In this document: in pieces, positions 11,299 to 23,100 of the stretch
Layout of the letters: every line of letters begins with the position of its first letter
Numbering within the stretch: position 1 is the first letter of the stretch
Assembly: GCA_022496205.1 (NCBI GenBank)
Contig: WTXD01000120.1
Span: 1 to 39,623, forward strand
Direction: 5' to 3'
Length of the DNA: 39,623 nt
Source of the DNA: Gloeopeniophorella convolvens
Lineage: Eukaryota; Basidiomycota; Agaricomycetes; Russulales
Program-made: the position numbers and the translations under genes
The notes under the pieces: generated by a model
Seen by the model: the letters and a program-made list of their open reading frames with translations, nothing else
Told to the model about the DNA's origin: nothing
The model's database searches: none

Positions 11299-11854
11299 TT
11301 CCTTTGTTTTCACCACACCATTGCCGTGCCAATGCGGGCTGGTCTAGCTTCTGCAGGCCCTGAGGGAGGGTTGTTTTTGCGCCATGTCCGGATGAAAGGC
11401 TTCTGAGTTCGAACACTGTGGTAAGTCGATCAGTCGAATTCTGGAGCCTTATCTCCATAGATGGACCGTAGGCCAGGCCTTAGACCCCAGTCTGCGGTGA
11501 CCTGCATCCATTTTTTTTGCTGACAAGGCGGAGCTAGGAACTTTGTTTTCCTTGAATGATCACAGCGTCATGTGGTCTCGTGGGATATGCATGCCTTTCT
11601 TGATATCTCGCTACCATCACGGTTCGGGATCGCTCTTGCGCAAGACGCCAGTCACTGCACGATCGCCACATCGAACCCCACCTCGGGAGTGTCTCTGGCA
11701 ACTCTCTGGCGCTGCATCCCCCAATTTCATAGCGGAGCTGGGTCTTTTTGCGACATACAGTCCTTTACAGGCCAACCAGTGAGGGTTCCTTTATAGTCTC
11801 GTGCGAAGCGCTGCACTAAAGTTTCACGAGTCTCGGCACACAGCTGCGACTATC
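11299..11854. other. Intergenic region upstream of F-box copy 2
   Basis: It contains the tRNA 3' flank and the presumed promoter of the F-box gene starting at 11855. No further gene is recognised. An in-frame ATG at 11801 would add 18 residues to the F-box protein, but the ATG at 11855 lies closer to the F-box, as in the paralogue. Confidence 0.5.
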
Positions 11855-13652
11855 ATGGAGTCAAAATCACAACCCACTCACCATGGCCCAGGGAACACAG
11901 CCTTAGCGTATGACCCATGTCACCTTACGTCCCTGTCTGCAGAGCTCCTCGTCTATATCATCTCGTATCTCCGCCTAGAGGATATCACAGCGTGCGAACA
12001 GTCGTGCACCCATCTCTTCAATGTGGTCAAGGACTCTCTTCTGCTTCAATACCTGAAGGAAGCTGGAGCGAGCGGCGTGCGCGGCACTTTCGGCTCACAA
12101 ATGGCGCTTCCAGAGCGTCTTGAGAAGCTGAGACTTTGGAGGAAGGGCTGGGAAGAATTCAACGTCAGCAAGTCGACCCCGGTTACCAAGTTGCAACTTG
12201 TAGATGCGGGCTGGGTTGAAGAAATCGATTTGTCGCTGAGTGGTGGCCATTTCTTCGGGACAAGGCCTTTCAGTGAGGACCATGGGTATATGCACGTGGA
12301 CCTCTCCTCGCTACCCGATTCTCCGTCCCATGCGGCCATTTTTCCAGCTAAGAGCTTACCCACCTCAGTCGAGTTCCCCCCTATCGTATCCACGACGGCT
12401 GAGGAGAAAGACTTATTAGTGGTCATATCTTAGTGAGTAGTTGACAGTGGCCCCCAGTTATAACCGTCTCACTGTGTACTTCGTAGCCTTTCGTCTGATG
12501 ATGGATCGCAGCACGGCCTAGGCCTATCTCCATGGCAACTTCAGCTCCACATCCTTTCGCTTGCGCATGGGAAAGAGCATCCTCTCGCTGCGTGTCCTAG
12601 AGTGCACATTTCTGTTCCTCCTCAACGCGGCGTCGGTGCTGGAGTATTTGGAGACTATGTAGTCGTCGTCGCGTCATCTCTGCACGACGATGACTCGGAA
12701 GAGATATACCTCGTGTCGTGGAGAACTGGTTCTGTGCACATCGTAAGTGCTCTCGCACCTATTTGAGTGTGGGCTCGAGTCATTTTCTCCTTAGTTGCGT
12801 AGCAGCCCAGCTGGCACCTACTTCCCGCAATTCTCTCAAGTCACTGCGGACGTTCTGGTTCTGGTTCAGAGACAGGGCAGCGCTCTGGAACTCTGCAAAC
12901 TAGATACAGGAGAATCTCCGAGTCTGGTGACCCTTTGTGCCCTTGGTCTCCCAGAGCTCCAACCCCGATCGTTCTACAAGTCTGTGGTGTGTCAGGGGGA
13001 CCGTATCGTCTCAGAATGTCCGCCAAGAAAAAGTTCGTTGCCTTTCTCCAGTGATCCAAAAGATGGCGTGCTTTTCTTTTCTGTCGTCGTGAGACGCCAC
13101 TCGCCCAATCTTGCCAAACACCGGTCCGTCCGCGTCGCCTTTTGGGTGCTGCGTCGCTCTCTACGTGGGCAGGCCATTCACGCGACAGGCCGACGGTGCC
13201 CTTGGGAAGGATGGGGTCCCCCTGCGACACGCTGGGTGCTATCTCCAGCATCGAGCCCGATACGAGAAGCCAAGGGGCATGTGGCTGGTTCGCGCTTCGT
13301 GTATTTGGGAATGGGACTGCAGGGCGACGCCGAGCGGATTATCGTGCGGGATTTCTACCCAGAACGCGTAAACCGCGCTCTCGCCGAGGGTCATGCTGCG
13401 ACATCCCGGGCAGGCGGACGATTCAAGGTCGTCACCGAACCTTCAACGATCGACCAAGGCTACTACTTCAGGGCTCCCGTCGTGTCTGAGCTGAAGTTCT
13501 GCGAGACGTGGAGCGAGAGTAGTCACGGATACTCAGATGTATTGATGGATGACGAGCGCATCGTCGGCGTTTTGGTGAGCTTGTATTCATTCCATCGCCC
13601 GCAGCTTCTGACACACCAGCTGGTGACGCCTAGGCAGGAGGGGGCGAAGTAG
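11855..13652 (+). CDS. F-box domain protein (copy 2)
   Basis: Predicted SCF ubiquitin-ligase adaptor and inverted paralogue of the gene at 7358-9090. Exons 11855-12432, 12487-12742 and 12795-13652. The introns are 12433-12486 (GTGAGT...GTAG) and 12743-12794 (GTAAGT...TTAG). The product is 563 residues. An N-terminal leader of about 25 residues precedes the F-box (LSAELLVYIISYLRLEDITA). Exon 2 joins as LVVISY|LSSDDGSQHG and exon 3 starts LRSSPAGTYFPQF, matching the other copy in phase and position. Conserved C-terminal blocks include GWGPPATRW, IIVRDFYPERVNRAL, FKVVTEPSTI and VLMDDERIVGV. The frame is intact, with no premature stop. The F-box and gene model are well supported; the substrate is unknown. 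Confidence 0.88.
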
Positions 13653-14319
13653 CGTTATCTGTTCACAAAGTCACCCCAGTGGCGGACTGTACCGATTAAT
13701 GGGAATGATCCACCTCCGTTCGACTCACAATCCGGAACAGAGACCTCCCGGGCTTTTTGCAGTTGAATTCTGCCCTCGAATGATGTTCAAACCACGCCGG
13801 GTTGGAGGTCATATTCATCAGTGTGCGTGGGAAAGTACTTTCCTTTTGTGGACAACGTCTTCTGCGCCTATTTTGTCGGCAGCGGATGCTCGCTGCAGCC
13901 GGACAAAACGCGCCTCTTGCAACTCGGACTTCTCATGACTCCCGAGTTCGAGGCTAGTCCTTTGCAAGGCATCGGCCTCGTCTCTATACCTCATGTCTCC
14001 TCGTCGCGCGCTTCAGAGGCATTCAAGTACGTCAGCCACGTTTTGACATCCTTCAGTCGCGCAAGCTCTCTGAGCTGACACCGAACGTTGAGCCCGAACC
14101 CAAATCTTTCGAACTTTCATCCTCCATCGACGTTTGCATGCAAAGGAGCGTCTTCCCGTGATTTCTGCCATTCGATGAGGATTCCTGCATGCACGCTATC
14201 ATGCCTTCCGCTATGAATGAACGGTGCGTGCATCCCTCCATCAATTTCGTTTTAAAGTGTAGCAAGGGAGGCTCACATATCCCCCACCATCCGCGTTTGT
14301 AGTAGCCGTCGCAGGAACC
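13653..14319. other. Intergenic region, nothing recognised
   Basis: Between F-box copy 2 and the first membrane-protein gene. An 85-codon frame (13821-14078) and others show no known motif. The last part presumably holds the promoter of the gene starting at 14320. Confidence 0.5.
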
Positions 14320-15382
14320 ATGGCTTCCGTATTGATGCAGTATCTCCCAAGACTCCTTCCCGAGATCAAAATCAATCCTCTGCCCGAGCATATTTTCCTC
14401 TACACGATCAAGGCGTTCCTGCTTCCATTCTCCAATCTCTCGCCATCGCAGTGGGGTGTAGTCGGCGCCCTTATATTGGCGACAAATGCATCTCCTATGT
14501 TACGCCAAGCCGGCGCGCAGCTCTATGGCTATCTTTCGCTGGCCGTTGGGATGGAAATCACCATGATCAACGTCTACCTTCTTGTGAGTCGCCCTGCGAT
14601 GTCTCCTCGATTGCGAGCTTTGACCGGTCCGGCCAAGGTTTGTTCATGGCTCTCCCCCTCAACGACGCTGCAGCCTGTGACAATTGTCACCTTGAACCTC
14701 CTCAACAACATCGTCCCTATCTATACTGACACCGTCATTCTCTTCCAACTCGTGAAAGAGAAGGCTTCCCAGTCGGGTTCGAGATGGAAGCTTATCGCCA
14801 CGATGGGCCTTCCGGTTCTCATGAAGATGGCTCGCCTCCTCAGTGTAGCGATGTACATACGCACCAGCGCGGAATTTGTCATCGCGTCCGTGGTGCTGAA
14901 CCAGGGTGGTATTCTACCTGATTTTGCGGTCGTAGAGACGGCGCGGACGCGGAATGTTACCATATCATCCAGCCTCCAACTTATTGACAACTTGTAAGTG
15001 CTCTTCGCTGCGTGTGGCTACATTACTGATGCAATACTCACCGATTTAGATACTCACTGAGCGTTTACTGGACATATATCCGCCGTATGCAGAAGCTCGC
15101 CGCGTGGGCTTGTAAGCTTCTTCGTCGCACCTCTCGGAACTGCTCTTTCCGCTGACCCACATTTCTGTAGCTCCACTGGTCCCCAAAAGCATGGTTGGCC
15201 TGGCCTGGTCTCTCGGATCCCAATATATCATTCCAATTGCTCTTAACGCCGCACAGCTCGTCATATCGTTCATCATGCCATCCAGCAATGTAACGATGGT
15301 CATCGACTCGGCCAAGGTTGTGATCAACATTGCAAGTGCGAGTGTGGCGACGCTGCGCAAGCACCTCTTCAATCGCAAATGA
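14320..15382 (+). CDS. Multi-pass membrane protein, unrecognised family (copy A)
   Basis: I do not recognise the family. Exons 14320-14993, 15050-15111 and 15171-15382; the introns (56 and 59 bases) start GTAAGT and GTAAGC and end TTAG and GTAG. The product is 315 residues. It is strongly hydrophobic with roughly six to eight likely membrane segments, for example around residues 25-40, 45-60, 70-90, 125-150, 165-185 and near the C-terminus (IIPIALNAAQLVISFI). CSWLSPSTTLQPVTIV and PIYTDTVILFQLV are shared almost word for word with the gene at 16082-17405, as are the exon phases, so the two are tandem duplicates. The ATG at 14320 sits in a good context (ACCATGG). The product is presumably an integral membrane protein; no transport or receptor motif is visible. 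Confidence 0.75.
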
Positions 15383-16081
15383 CGGGTCTGCCGCGGTCAT
15401 CAGGCGGTATTTCGAACATCCCGCCTTCTCGTGTGAAAACCGGAGGGTACTTTCCGTCGTTCTTGGGGTCGTCATGATTTATCCTTTGCAAGTGTTGTGG
15501 CGCCGGTATCTATATTTCTTTTGGGACACCTCTCAAAAGTCCGTATGGCACCGAGCGTATATATCGACCTCCCCACAGTATCTTGCGAGCAGGACGAAGT
15601 CCGGACGATCCCCATTTTGTGTACCTCGAGACCACTTTACTGCTTTACTTCCCCTAACATTGACGATAGGCTTTTCGGAGCCATTCAGCGCTTCAGCCTT
15701 CGACCCACGCTGGCGGCGCTTAGACTGGTGACCGAGCCTCTATACAACGCCGACGATTGCAAGCATGCACCGTGCGTGGCCGCGCTGCTATATTCGGGAT
15801 CCTTCGTTGTTGTTACTCGAGATGGCAAGAACTCGCCTGACAGATGAATGGATGCGAGAATAGAAGCACCCGAATTAGGTCTGCCTCCAAACGTGTCACG
15901 AACTGCCCGGAATGTTGCAAGGAGGAATGTCACAGCGGAGCACATATTATGTATGTAGACGTGCATTGCGCACACCCTCGCTTTCGCTCTTCTGCCGAGG
16001 CGGACGTGCGGGCCTCAAGGCAGCGACCTGCAGCACCAACCCTTGGTACCCTCGAGGCCGACCTCTCCGACGCAAGTCGCC
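15383..16081. other. Intergenic region between membrane-protein paralogues
   Basis: No gene is recognised. A 116-codon frame (15497-15847, plus) includes the stretch at 15720-15799 that resembles 2409-2485, so part of this spacer may be a relic of a duplicated sequence. Confidence 0.45.
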
Positions 16082-17405
16082 ATGATGTTCTTCTCCTGGA
16101 ATCTCCCTTTTGCACTTTGGCCAGAGCTCCGAATTCCGTCACTGCCCACTCTCGAGCTCAGCCCCATTCCGGAGCTTATCTTCCTCAATACCGTCAAGGG
16201 TATCCTCACCTTCCTGATCAACCTCTCCCTGCTAGATTTCTCCCTCATCCTCGTCATCGTCCTTCTGGTCAATGCCAACCCTCCTGTCAGGCGCAAGGCA
16301 TCTCTTGCCTTGAGTTCGGTATTCCTTCTTTTTGGTTTGGAGATCGCCTGCATCAACATATACGTGCTGGTGCGTCGCTGCAGTCCATTTTCAGCCAGAA
16401 CTCACCGAACACCTGTTCCAAAGTTATGCTCCTGGCTCTCGCCTTCGACCACGCTCAAACCTCTGACCGTCGTCATTCTCGGGATCATCGGCGGCGTCAC
16501 GCCGATCATGACAGATTCCGTGCTGCTCATGCACATCGTCATCGAGAGACTCGAACACGCAAAGTCGCGCCTCCGGCTCGTCCTGACCATGGCCGCCCCG
16601 GTCGTCCTCAAGTTCGGGCGCCTGGCAAACGCCGCGATCTACATAGCCGCCTGCGCCGAGTTCGTGCTGAGCTCGGTCAAGTCCGGAGACGGCGTCCCGG
16701 ACATGGACATCTTGGACGCCGCGCAGGCCCGAAGCATGCAGATTGCGTGTGCCCTGCAGATGGTCGACAACTCGTAAGCCTCCGCTTCTGCGGCCCCGAG
16801 CTTCTCCACGTGCGCCGGCCCCGCGAAGCTCACGTTCCCGGCTTCAGGTACCAGCTGGCGCTCTACTACCTCAACGCGTTCGACCAGCGGCGCAAGGCGC
16901 TTCAGGGCATCGCTCGATGTGCGCTCCCTGACGCTTACGTACTAAGGCGTGGCTTCCTCGTTCTGACCGGCAGCGCGCAGCGGCGACATCGACGACACCC
17001 GAGCGCCTCGCGAGTCTGTTCCTCGCGTCTGCGGGGAACTTCTTGCTGCCGATCCTGCTCAGCGCCGCGCAGCTTGCCGCGGCACGCCGCTGGCCGGACT
17101 CCGACATCCCGCGCGACATAGAGCTCGCCAAGGTTATCGTGAATATCGCCGGCGCCGCGGTGGTGTCGATCGTCGCGGCATTGAAGCGCTGGCGCGTGGA
17201 GCGCATGGCAGCAGAAGCTGCCGCACCGCGCGACGTCGAGGCAAACGAGACGACGGCGCTGACGACGAGCCGAAAGCCATCCTATTCGAGGCAGTCCAGG
17301 GCGCAGGCGGGGCAGAAGAAGCGTGTGGCGTTTGATCCTGAGCTCATCGACGTCAACATGAAAGAAGAGCAGGCGCAGATTGCCGTCACGCTTCCTGTGT
17401 CGTAG
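16082..17405 (+). CDS. Multi-pass membrane protein, unrecognised family (copy B)
   Basis: Tandem paralogue of the gene at 14320-15382. Exons 16082-16773, 16848-16918 and 16981-17405, with introns of 74 and 62 bases; phases match copy A. The product is 395 residues, longer because of a hydrophilic C-terminal tail of about 80 residues after the last membrane segment. The tail is charged and Ala-rich and includes KKRVAFDPELIDVNMKEEQA. Shared blocks are CSWLSPSTTLKPLTVVILG, a TDSVLLMHIV segment and LLPILLSAAQLAAARR. The ATGs at 16082 and 16085 are equivalent starts. Exon 3 is noticeably GC-rich. The gene converges on lac1 with about 260 bases between the stop codons. Function is unknown; the tail suggests a cytosolic regulatory extension (inference). 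Confidence 0.75.
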
Positions 17406-17663
17406 GAATTCACGTCACGTGAGCGGAGGCGGGCGATCCTTGCAACTGTCCTGACCGATTGGTTGGGAAACAATGGTAGTAATTATGGTCCTGTAGTATA
17501 ACATAGCTTAACGGATAGTTTACAAGAAGCCGCGAAAGAATGGGGGAGGGTAGGATGATTACGAGAGTGTACAGATCGGTGACGAACAAAACGACAGATG
17601 AGATAGTCCTTCCAAATCAACCCTTCATAGGAAAATGAGCCCAGAATGAGGCTATTACAATGC

Positions 17664-20093
17664 CTAAGTGTGGCCGGTCTTGTTGATGTAGTTGTTGTAA
17701 ATCGGACAGAGGTTCTTCCAGGCAGCTGGCGGTAAAGTCAGATCAGCGCTTGATGGTGGCGTGGTGATGGAGTACTCACCACTCGTGATATCTTGTTGAG
17801 GCACTTGAGGCACGCCCTCAGCGAACACGACGGCGAACCCACTGCGTTCATGCATAGCATGAGAAATCATATGCATGAGAGAGTCAAAGCGTACGTACGC
17901 ATTCAAGTGCCAGTCAATGTGGCAATGGAAGAACCACGGGCCGGGGTTGTCAGTGGAGAAGCGGATGGTAACATCGTCGCCGGTGTTCCCAATGCTCACG
18001 ACATCACGGAAGACAGGGTTGTCGAAGTTGTAAGACGAGTTCCCAGCGCTGCGAACAACCGCAAAGGCGTGGCCGTGCAAGTGAACGGGGTGCTGGAGCA
18101 ACGACTGTCAACACAGGAGACGAGTGCAGAGATGTGAGGACTCACGGGTCCACCGATGGCACCACCAGGGATGGTGAGCTCGACGCTCTTGCCGGCATCA
18201 AGGCCGTAGATGCTTCCAGCAGGAAGGAGGTCCGAAGCGTTCTTAGCGCCGCTCAAGATCTGGAGAAGCACGGGGACGGTGGGAGGCTCGAAAGAGACGC
18301 CGTTGACAAGGAACGCCGTGCGGGCGTCATTCTGTTTCTGGATTAGGACACATCTTTTGACTCGTGGATCAATACATACGATCACAACATCCAGGTTGAT
18401 ATTGATGTCGGCACCACCTGGGGTGTGTCCTCCGGGCTGGATGAGGGGTGTTGGCGATCAAAGAGGGGATCAACATCATGTGTAAAACTTACAACGGGAG
18501 TGGGCGTTAGCGGCTGCAGACAGGATCAGCGACTGCGGAATTGGTAATAGGTCGAAGGAGACTCACATGGAGGTTGGTCTCGACGAGGGGCAACTTGCTG
18601 ACAGGAATGTTGGTCGTGGGGTCGGTCGTGGGATTAGCATTGGGAGCACCGGCATAGTGCAGAACCGCGAGGTTAGCAAGGTTGGTGAAGTTGTGACCCG
18701 CGGCGTTGGGCAAAGAACGTATCCCTGTTCATACTTAGTCCAATTACTGGGAACAAAAGCATGCCATTTACTCACAATAGTTGCCAACGGGCTGGTTAGC
18801 GTTGAGCTACAGAATGGTCAGGCATCGTCAGACACAGAAGAACCGAGGAACCGGCGTACAACGGCGGAGTAGCGTTGACCTATACAGAATTTGCTTAGCA
18901 CCGAGAAGAAACAGACAAAACAACCTGGGTACCCACCAACAAAGATTTCGAGCGAGTCCACGACAAGAGGTTTCACGTTGGTGCCCTCGACCTCGATGAT
19001 GGTCAACTGATGACCATCAACAGAGAAAATGAAGCTCGGGTCGCAAGAGATGGAGACAAGACGGAAGCGGTAGCTATCACACCGCGTCAACCTCATGTCA
19101 GCGGATAAATGTAAGCAACGCTTACCGCTTGTTGCGCTGGACGTTTACCACAGACAGGGCAACGTTGGAAGGACCTTCTTCCCAGCGACCTTTCCCGTTG
19201 ATCAAACCAGAAGTGAACGCCCTTCGGAGGTTCAGAAAGGTACGTTACGGTATTGATGAAGGTCACTCACGGAACCGGAGGCGCGTTAGTCGAGAGGTAG
19301 TGGTACCAATCCGCGAGGGTGATCACTGTGTCCTCTGTTCGCGACGGATTAGGCAAGCACACTACCATAATAAGACTTTTCTCTCACCATTATCAAAGTC
19401 ATACAGGTGACTCTGGGGGTCAGCCGGATCATAAACCACGAAGGCGCCACGCAAGCCGTCGCAGTACTGGTTCTTGAAGTGGCTGTGGTACCAATAGGTT
19501 CCCTGAAAATAGCAATACTCAGCCTAATCGGTTGCGCCTAGTCTAAAGAGAAGCCATACAGCTTGATTCAATGCCTTGAAGTCGTAGAGGAAGCTCTCCT
19601 TCGGTACAATGGGGCACTGGGTGACGAACGCGGGTCCGTCAACATAATTGGTATGCTTTTGAAAAAGGCCATGCCAATGCTACAAAAAGGAGCAGTCAGC
19701 ACCACAACTTAGGCCCAACTGGTAGATGCGCTTACGATGGAGGTCGCCAGATCCATGGAACCGTCTGTAAGTTGATCAATCACGTTGATCGAGAACTCTC
19801 CATTCTGAAAACAAATACATCAAGGTCGGTCTACGACGCGCTTCTTATGAGACATTACCTTTGTTCCCTTGATCAAAGGGCCAGGGAAAGTACCACCGGC
19901 GAGAACGGCACTGCAACAAGTGGTAGTCAGTGGATCAATAGCCTTACAATGCTGTAGGGGGCTCACGGGCGAGTGAAGCCATCGGTGCAATGTTCTTGTT
20001 GGAGATGACCAGGTTGGCACCAGGGCCGATGGCAGCGGAAACGCTCTGCGAAGCGGCAGCAAGAAGCAGAGCAAGAGAACGAAGCTTCAACAT
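17664..20093 (-). CDS. Laccase (multicopper oxidase) Lac1, with a one-base frameshift in exon 1
   Basis: Benzenediol:oxygen oxidoreductase, predicted secreted (signal [20 protein letters not shown]). It oxidises phenols and reduces O2 to water with four coppers. Seventeen exons were traced from 20093 to 17664. All four copper signatures are present: HWHG (exon 4), WYHSH (exon 5), HPVHLHGH and [12 protein letters not shown]. The T1 axial residue, ten after the Cys, is Phe, the high-redox class. Exon 15 most likely starts at 18092 (CAG|CAC), not 18104, giving GGP|HPVHLHG as in other laccases. Exon 1 is 127 bases where Lac2 and Lac3 have 128. The codons for IAPDGFTR lack one base, reading ATT GCA CCG ATG, which shifts the frame and stops in exon 2. 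All other exons are in phase. Either this copy is broken by a single deletion or the base is an assembly error. A TATAAAT lies about 70 bases upstream. Confidence 0.88.
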
Positions 20094-20160
20094 AGCTGCG
20101 AATGAAGGAGAAATGGAGCGGGGGAAGAAACTTGATGAGAGACCGATTCGACCTGAGCTA

Positions 20161-20167
20161 ATTTATA
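20161..20167 (-). promoter_or_regulatory. TATA box of lac1
   Basis: TATAAAT on the minus strand, 68-74 bases before the lac1 ATG at 20093. Its spacing is similar to the TATA boxes of the two other laccases, which supports it as a core promoter. Confidence 0.6.
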
Positions 20168-23100
20168 CTGTTGGCAACCAGACGACACTGAGGCAGTTTC
20201 CCGAGTCTTTGACCCGCCACTCTCGGGGTCGGCAAGGCACAGGATACTGTGTCCGCTCTTGAACCTAGCAGCATCATATTGCTGTCTCAAACGGGACTGC
20301 GTCGCTGCTCCTTCGTCGCACCTAACATCGTGAAACGCGCCAAATGCGCGGATCTTGCCTTCATTCTGCCCTAGGAGATATGGAGGAACCATCAAACCAC
20401 ACGGCCGGGAAATGAATAGGTCTCAAAGAGCTGTACAGAAATGCCTCAGCTCACCAGAAACAGTACACGTCATCCCGGAGTGAGGACTCGACGGCCGAGC
20501 GCTCTGGCAATCAATCACTGGCAACTGACATAAACAGGCGAGCGCTCAGAGCCGGCCAAAGGACACTCACATCAACAATGGAGCCAAAGATCTTTCGCAT
20601 CTTTCGCAGCGGCAGCGCATGCGCAGCGGCGACTGCTCTTCCGCAGCCGTTTCATTCCGATGCTCAGTTTGTTTGACTTTCCAACTTCGCCGGGGTTACT
20701 CGGATTACGGGGAGTCTGGTTACTGTGGGGCCAGCTAGTGATCAGAGCAGTGCAACTCTGGAGTCCGGACGCCGTCGCGACTGAGGAGGTTGTCGCGACG
20801 CGAGAAATGCCACTGCAATAGTCAAATCCGCGAACGTCGGCGCGGAGCTCGACTCGCCGATTGAATTGCTGTTCGCCGGAGCCCCGGCCGGGGAGATTAG
20901 TCAGCTGAATATCATCCTCGGTCGTCTCCGGAGGCGACCTTAAGCCTGTCGGCAGCCTCCGCCACCAGGCGCCACCACCACTACCACCACCATCATCGAA
21001 AGGCACGAAGGGTCTCAGGTCCAAGGACACCAAGAAGCTTTCTTGGGCGTAGGCACCCAACGAGAGACTCTCACATGTGCTCGCGGTGAGCCTTAGACCA
21101 TTCTTGCATGTGCATGACACGTTGCTCCAATTGCGCTGTACTAGCTACTATAGTTGGCTATCCGGTGTTGGATCTAGCATCAAACTCATATTTCCGGCAT
21201 CGCCGGTCGCGCATCGCGCCAGCGCGAGTGCGCGCTCCTTGAGCGCTTGAGCGATCGTGTCCTGAGTTGCATCACGAGTTCAATATTCAATGTTGGCGTA
21301 CCGCCCATTGGTTTGGCCCTTGCAATTTGAACGTTGAATAACAATACTTACTTTCGGCAATGTCAAGACGATGACAACGTCGGCTTCAATGGGATCGGAC
21401 CTCCAGCTATTTTTAGGCTGTCGCTCGGCCACCGCCATGTCCCTGGCAGTACGTTATGGAAGGAGACGGAATTGAGCAATACGCTGGACAAAGTACGCGT
21501 GCTTTCCTGTACTTGCGAGCCGCCGCTCTGAAGAACCCCGATTTACGGAAGGTGTGATGAATTGTTTGATGGCCTGTACTCCACATCGGCGTAGCGGGTG
21601 CCTGCAGTGCCCGGAATCGGCCGTCCCCCCACCCCGTAGCAGACGGTAACGTACGAAGTCGAGAACCGTCTTCGATGCGACGCCCCCGACTGTCGTTTAG
21701 CGTTCCTGGTCCCAAAGCGGCCCTGATTACCCTGAATCGACTTGTACAGTCAATGAAGACCAAAACGACCACCCTCGCAACTATAGCACTATGTAGACCA
21801 TCCTGGTAATGCTGTACCTTGACTTTGATCCTCCAAACCAAGGGCCACGTCACCTTGATGGTAGGCATATTCACCATTTCCAACTGTCATTCTTGCCACT
21901 CGGGTCGCCAGTACTTAGTTATATTGGCTGATATATTTCATTCGGGCGACCTGGGCCATTCAGCTGCATGGTCACTTCCCACGACTTGTGTGGCGCGGAG
22001 GTAGCGGCTTCTCCACTGGGGCATTGGTTACCCTGCTGGTTTGCGCCGACATGCACACCGCTTTGCCTGAACTGTCCTCGAGAAGATGCAATGTCTGCGG
22101 TCCCGCAATACATGTAAGCTAACTATAGTTCTCCGTTCACTGCTGATTTCGGGAGATTTGAACCACCCCGCCGGCTCCCCACTTCCCGACGAAATGGACC
22201 CAGCGATCCTACATAGTAGTCTACAAGCTGCTTTCTCAACTCGGGAAACTTTGTTCATAGGCCCACCCGGTTCCGTATGGCATGAGATTGCGGGGTCTCG
22301 TGTCTTGTTTAGGCCAGTAAGCATCACCTATTCCCACCTTCTGCCAGGGTCACCAATGCCAATTGACTCAGCCATCTCGACGAGCCTGTTGTGTTCTCCG
22401 GTTGATTACCAAGGCTGAGTGGCCCTGAGCACATCCTACCTCTGCAGTTGGATTGTTCACACGCCCGCCATCGACAAAGCTATTTTAGTTCCTTTCCAGC
22501 AGTGATCCGCCTGTAACTGTTCCACGCGAGGTGAGCCTGTCACTCCTCAGCAATAGGTTGGGCCCGCAATCTTGCTTGACAATCTTATTCAATCCGCACG
22601 ATGTCACGGACTGTCGGCAGCAGCGTGGCTTTGGAGGAAAATAACCAGCTGTTCTGTTCGGACCTGTGGTCATCCAGCTCTCTGTTTGACGCCGTCACTG
22701 CTAGGCACGAGGCTACGACGCCACAAACGCCAAAGACCATCTCGCGCAGACGGCTTCTGTGATGGTCCCTGTTTAATACTTTTCCGAAATTCTGCGTGTT
22801 TCATCATACTACGGGCATCCCTGAGCGCATGACGCAAATAAGCCGCGGCCAGATGCGGGGAAGTTCATGCCCGGATCGCCTCAAACAGAAGTACGTTCCT
22901 TCGTTCGAAATTCTGGGCCACTGATTTAGACCTGCTGAGGCAATCAGGGGTGTTCTATGGCTATCGCAGGAGCTTCAATAAGATGGCACCTCCCGCAGCG
23001 TTACAAAACCTTGTACGAAATTGCCCCGACCGTTGTCTACGGACGTACCCTTCAGATCCTCGGCCTTGCGTCAGGTTTCAGGAACGAGCATGTACGAAAT

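Noticed and set aside
15844..17121. A 425-codon open frame on the plus strand
   Set aside because: Although long, it runs in another frame across the membrane-protein gene at 16082-17405, crosses both of that gene's introns, and translates into Arg/His-rich sequence typical of a shadow of GC-rich coding DNA.
18092..18103. Twelve extra bases (SLLQ) at the start of lac1 exon 15 if the first AG is used
   Set aside because: The CAG at 18093-18095 on the minus strand is also a good acceptor and yields the GGP|HPVHLHG junction seen in lac2 and lac3, so the longer form was not chosen. Both are in phase.
20094..20400. Possible similarity of the lac1 promoter region to the lac2 and lac3 upstream regions
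   Set aside because: Beyond the TATA box I saw no extended match, so lac1 is an older paralogue and not part of the 6.4-kb duplication.
20572..21120. A 182-codon open frame on the minus strand upstream of lac1
   Set aside because: Apart from a Gly-rich stretch there is no motif I recognise, no signal peptide, no splice partner and no counterpart in the duplicated laccase units. It is probably a chance frame in GC-rich DNA.
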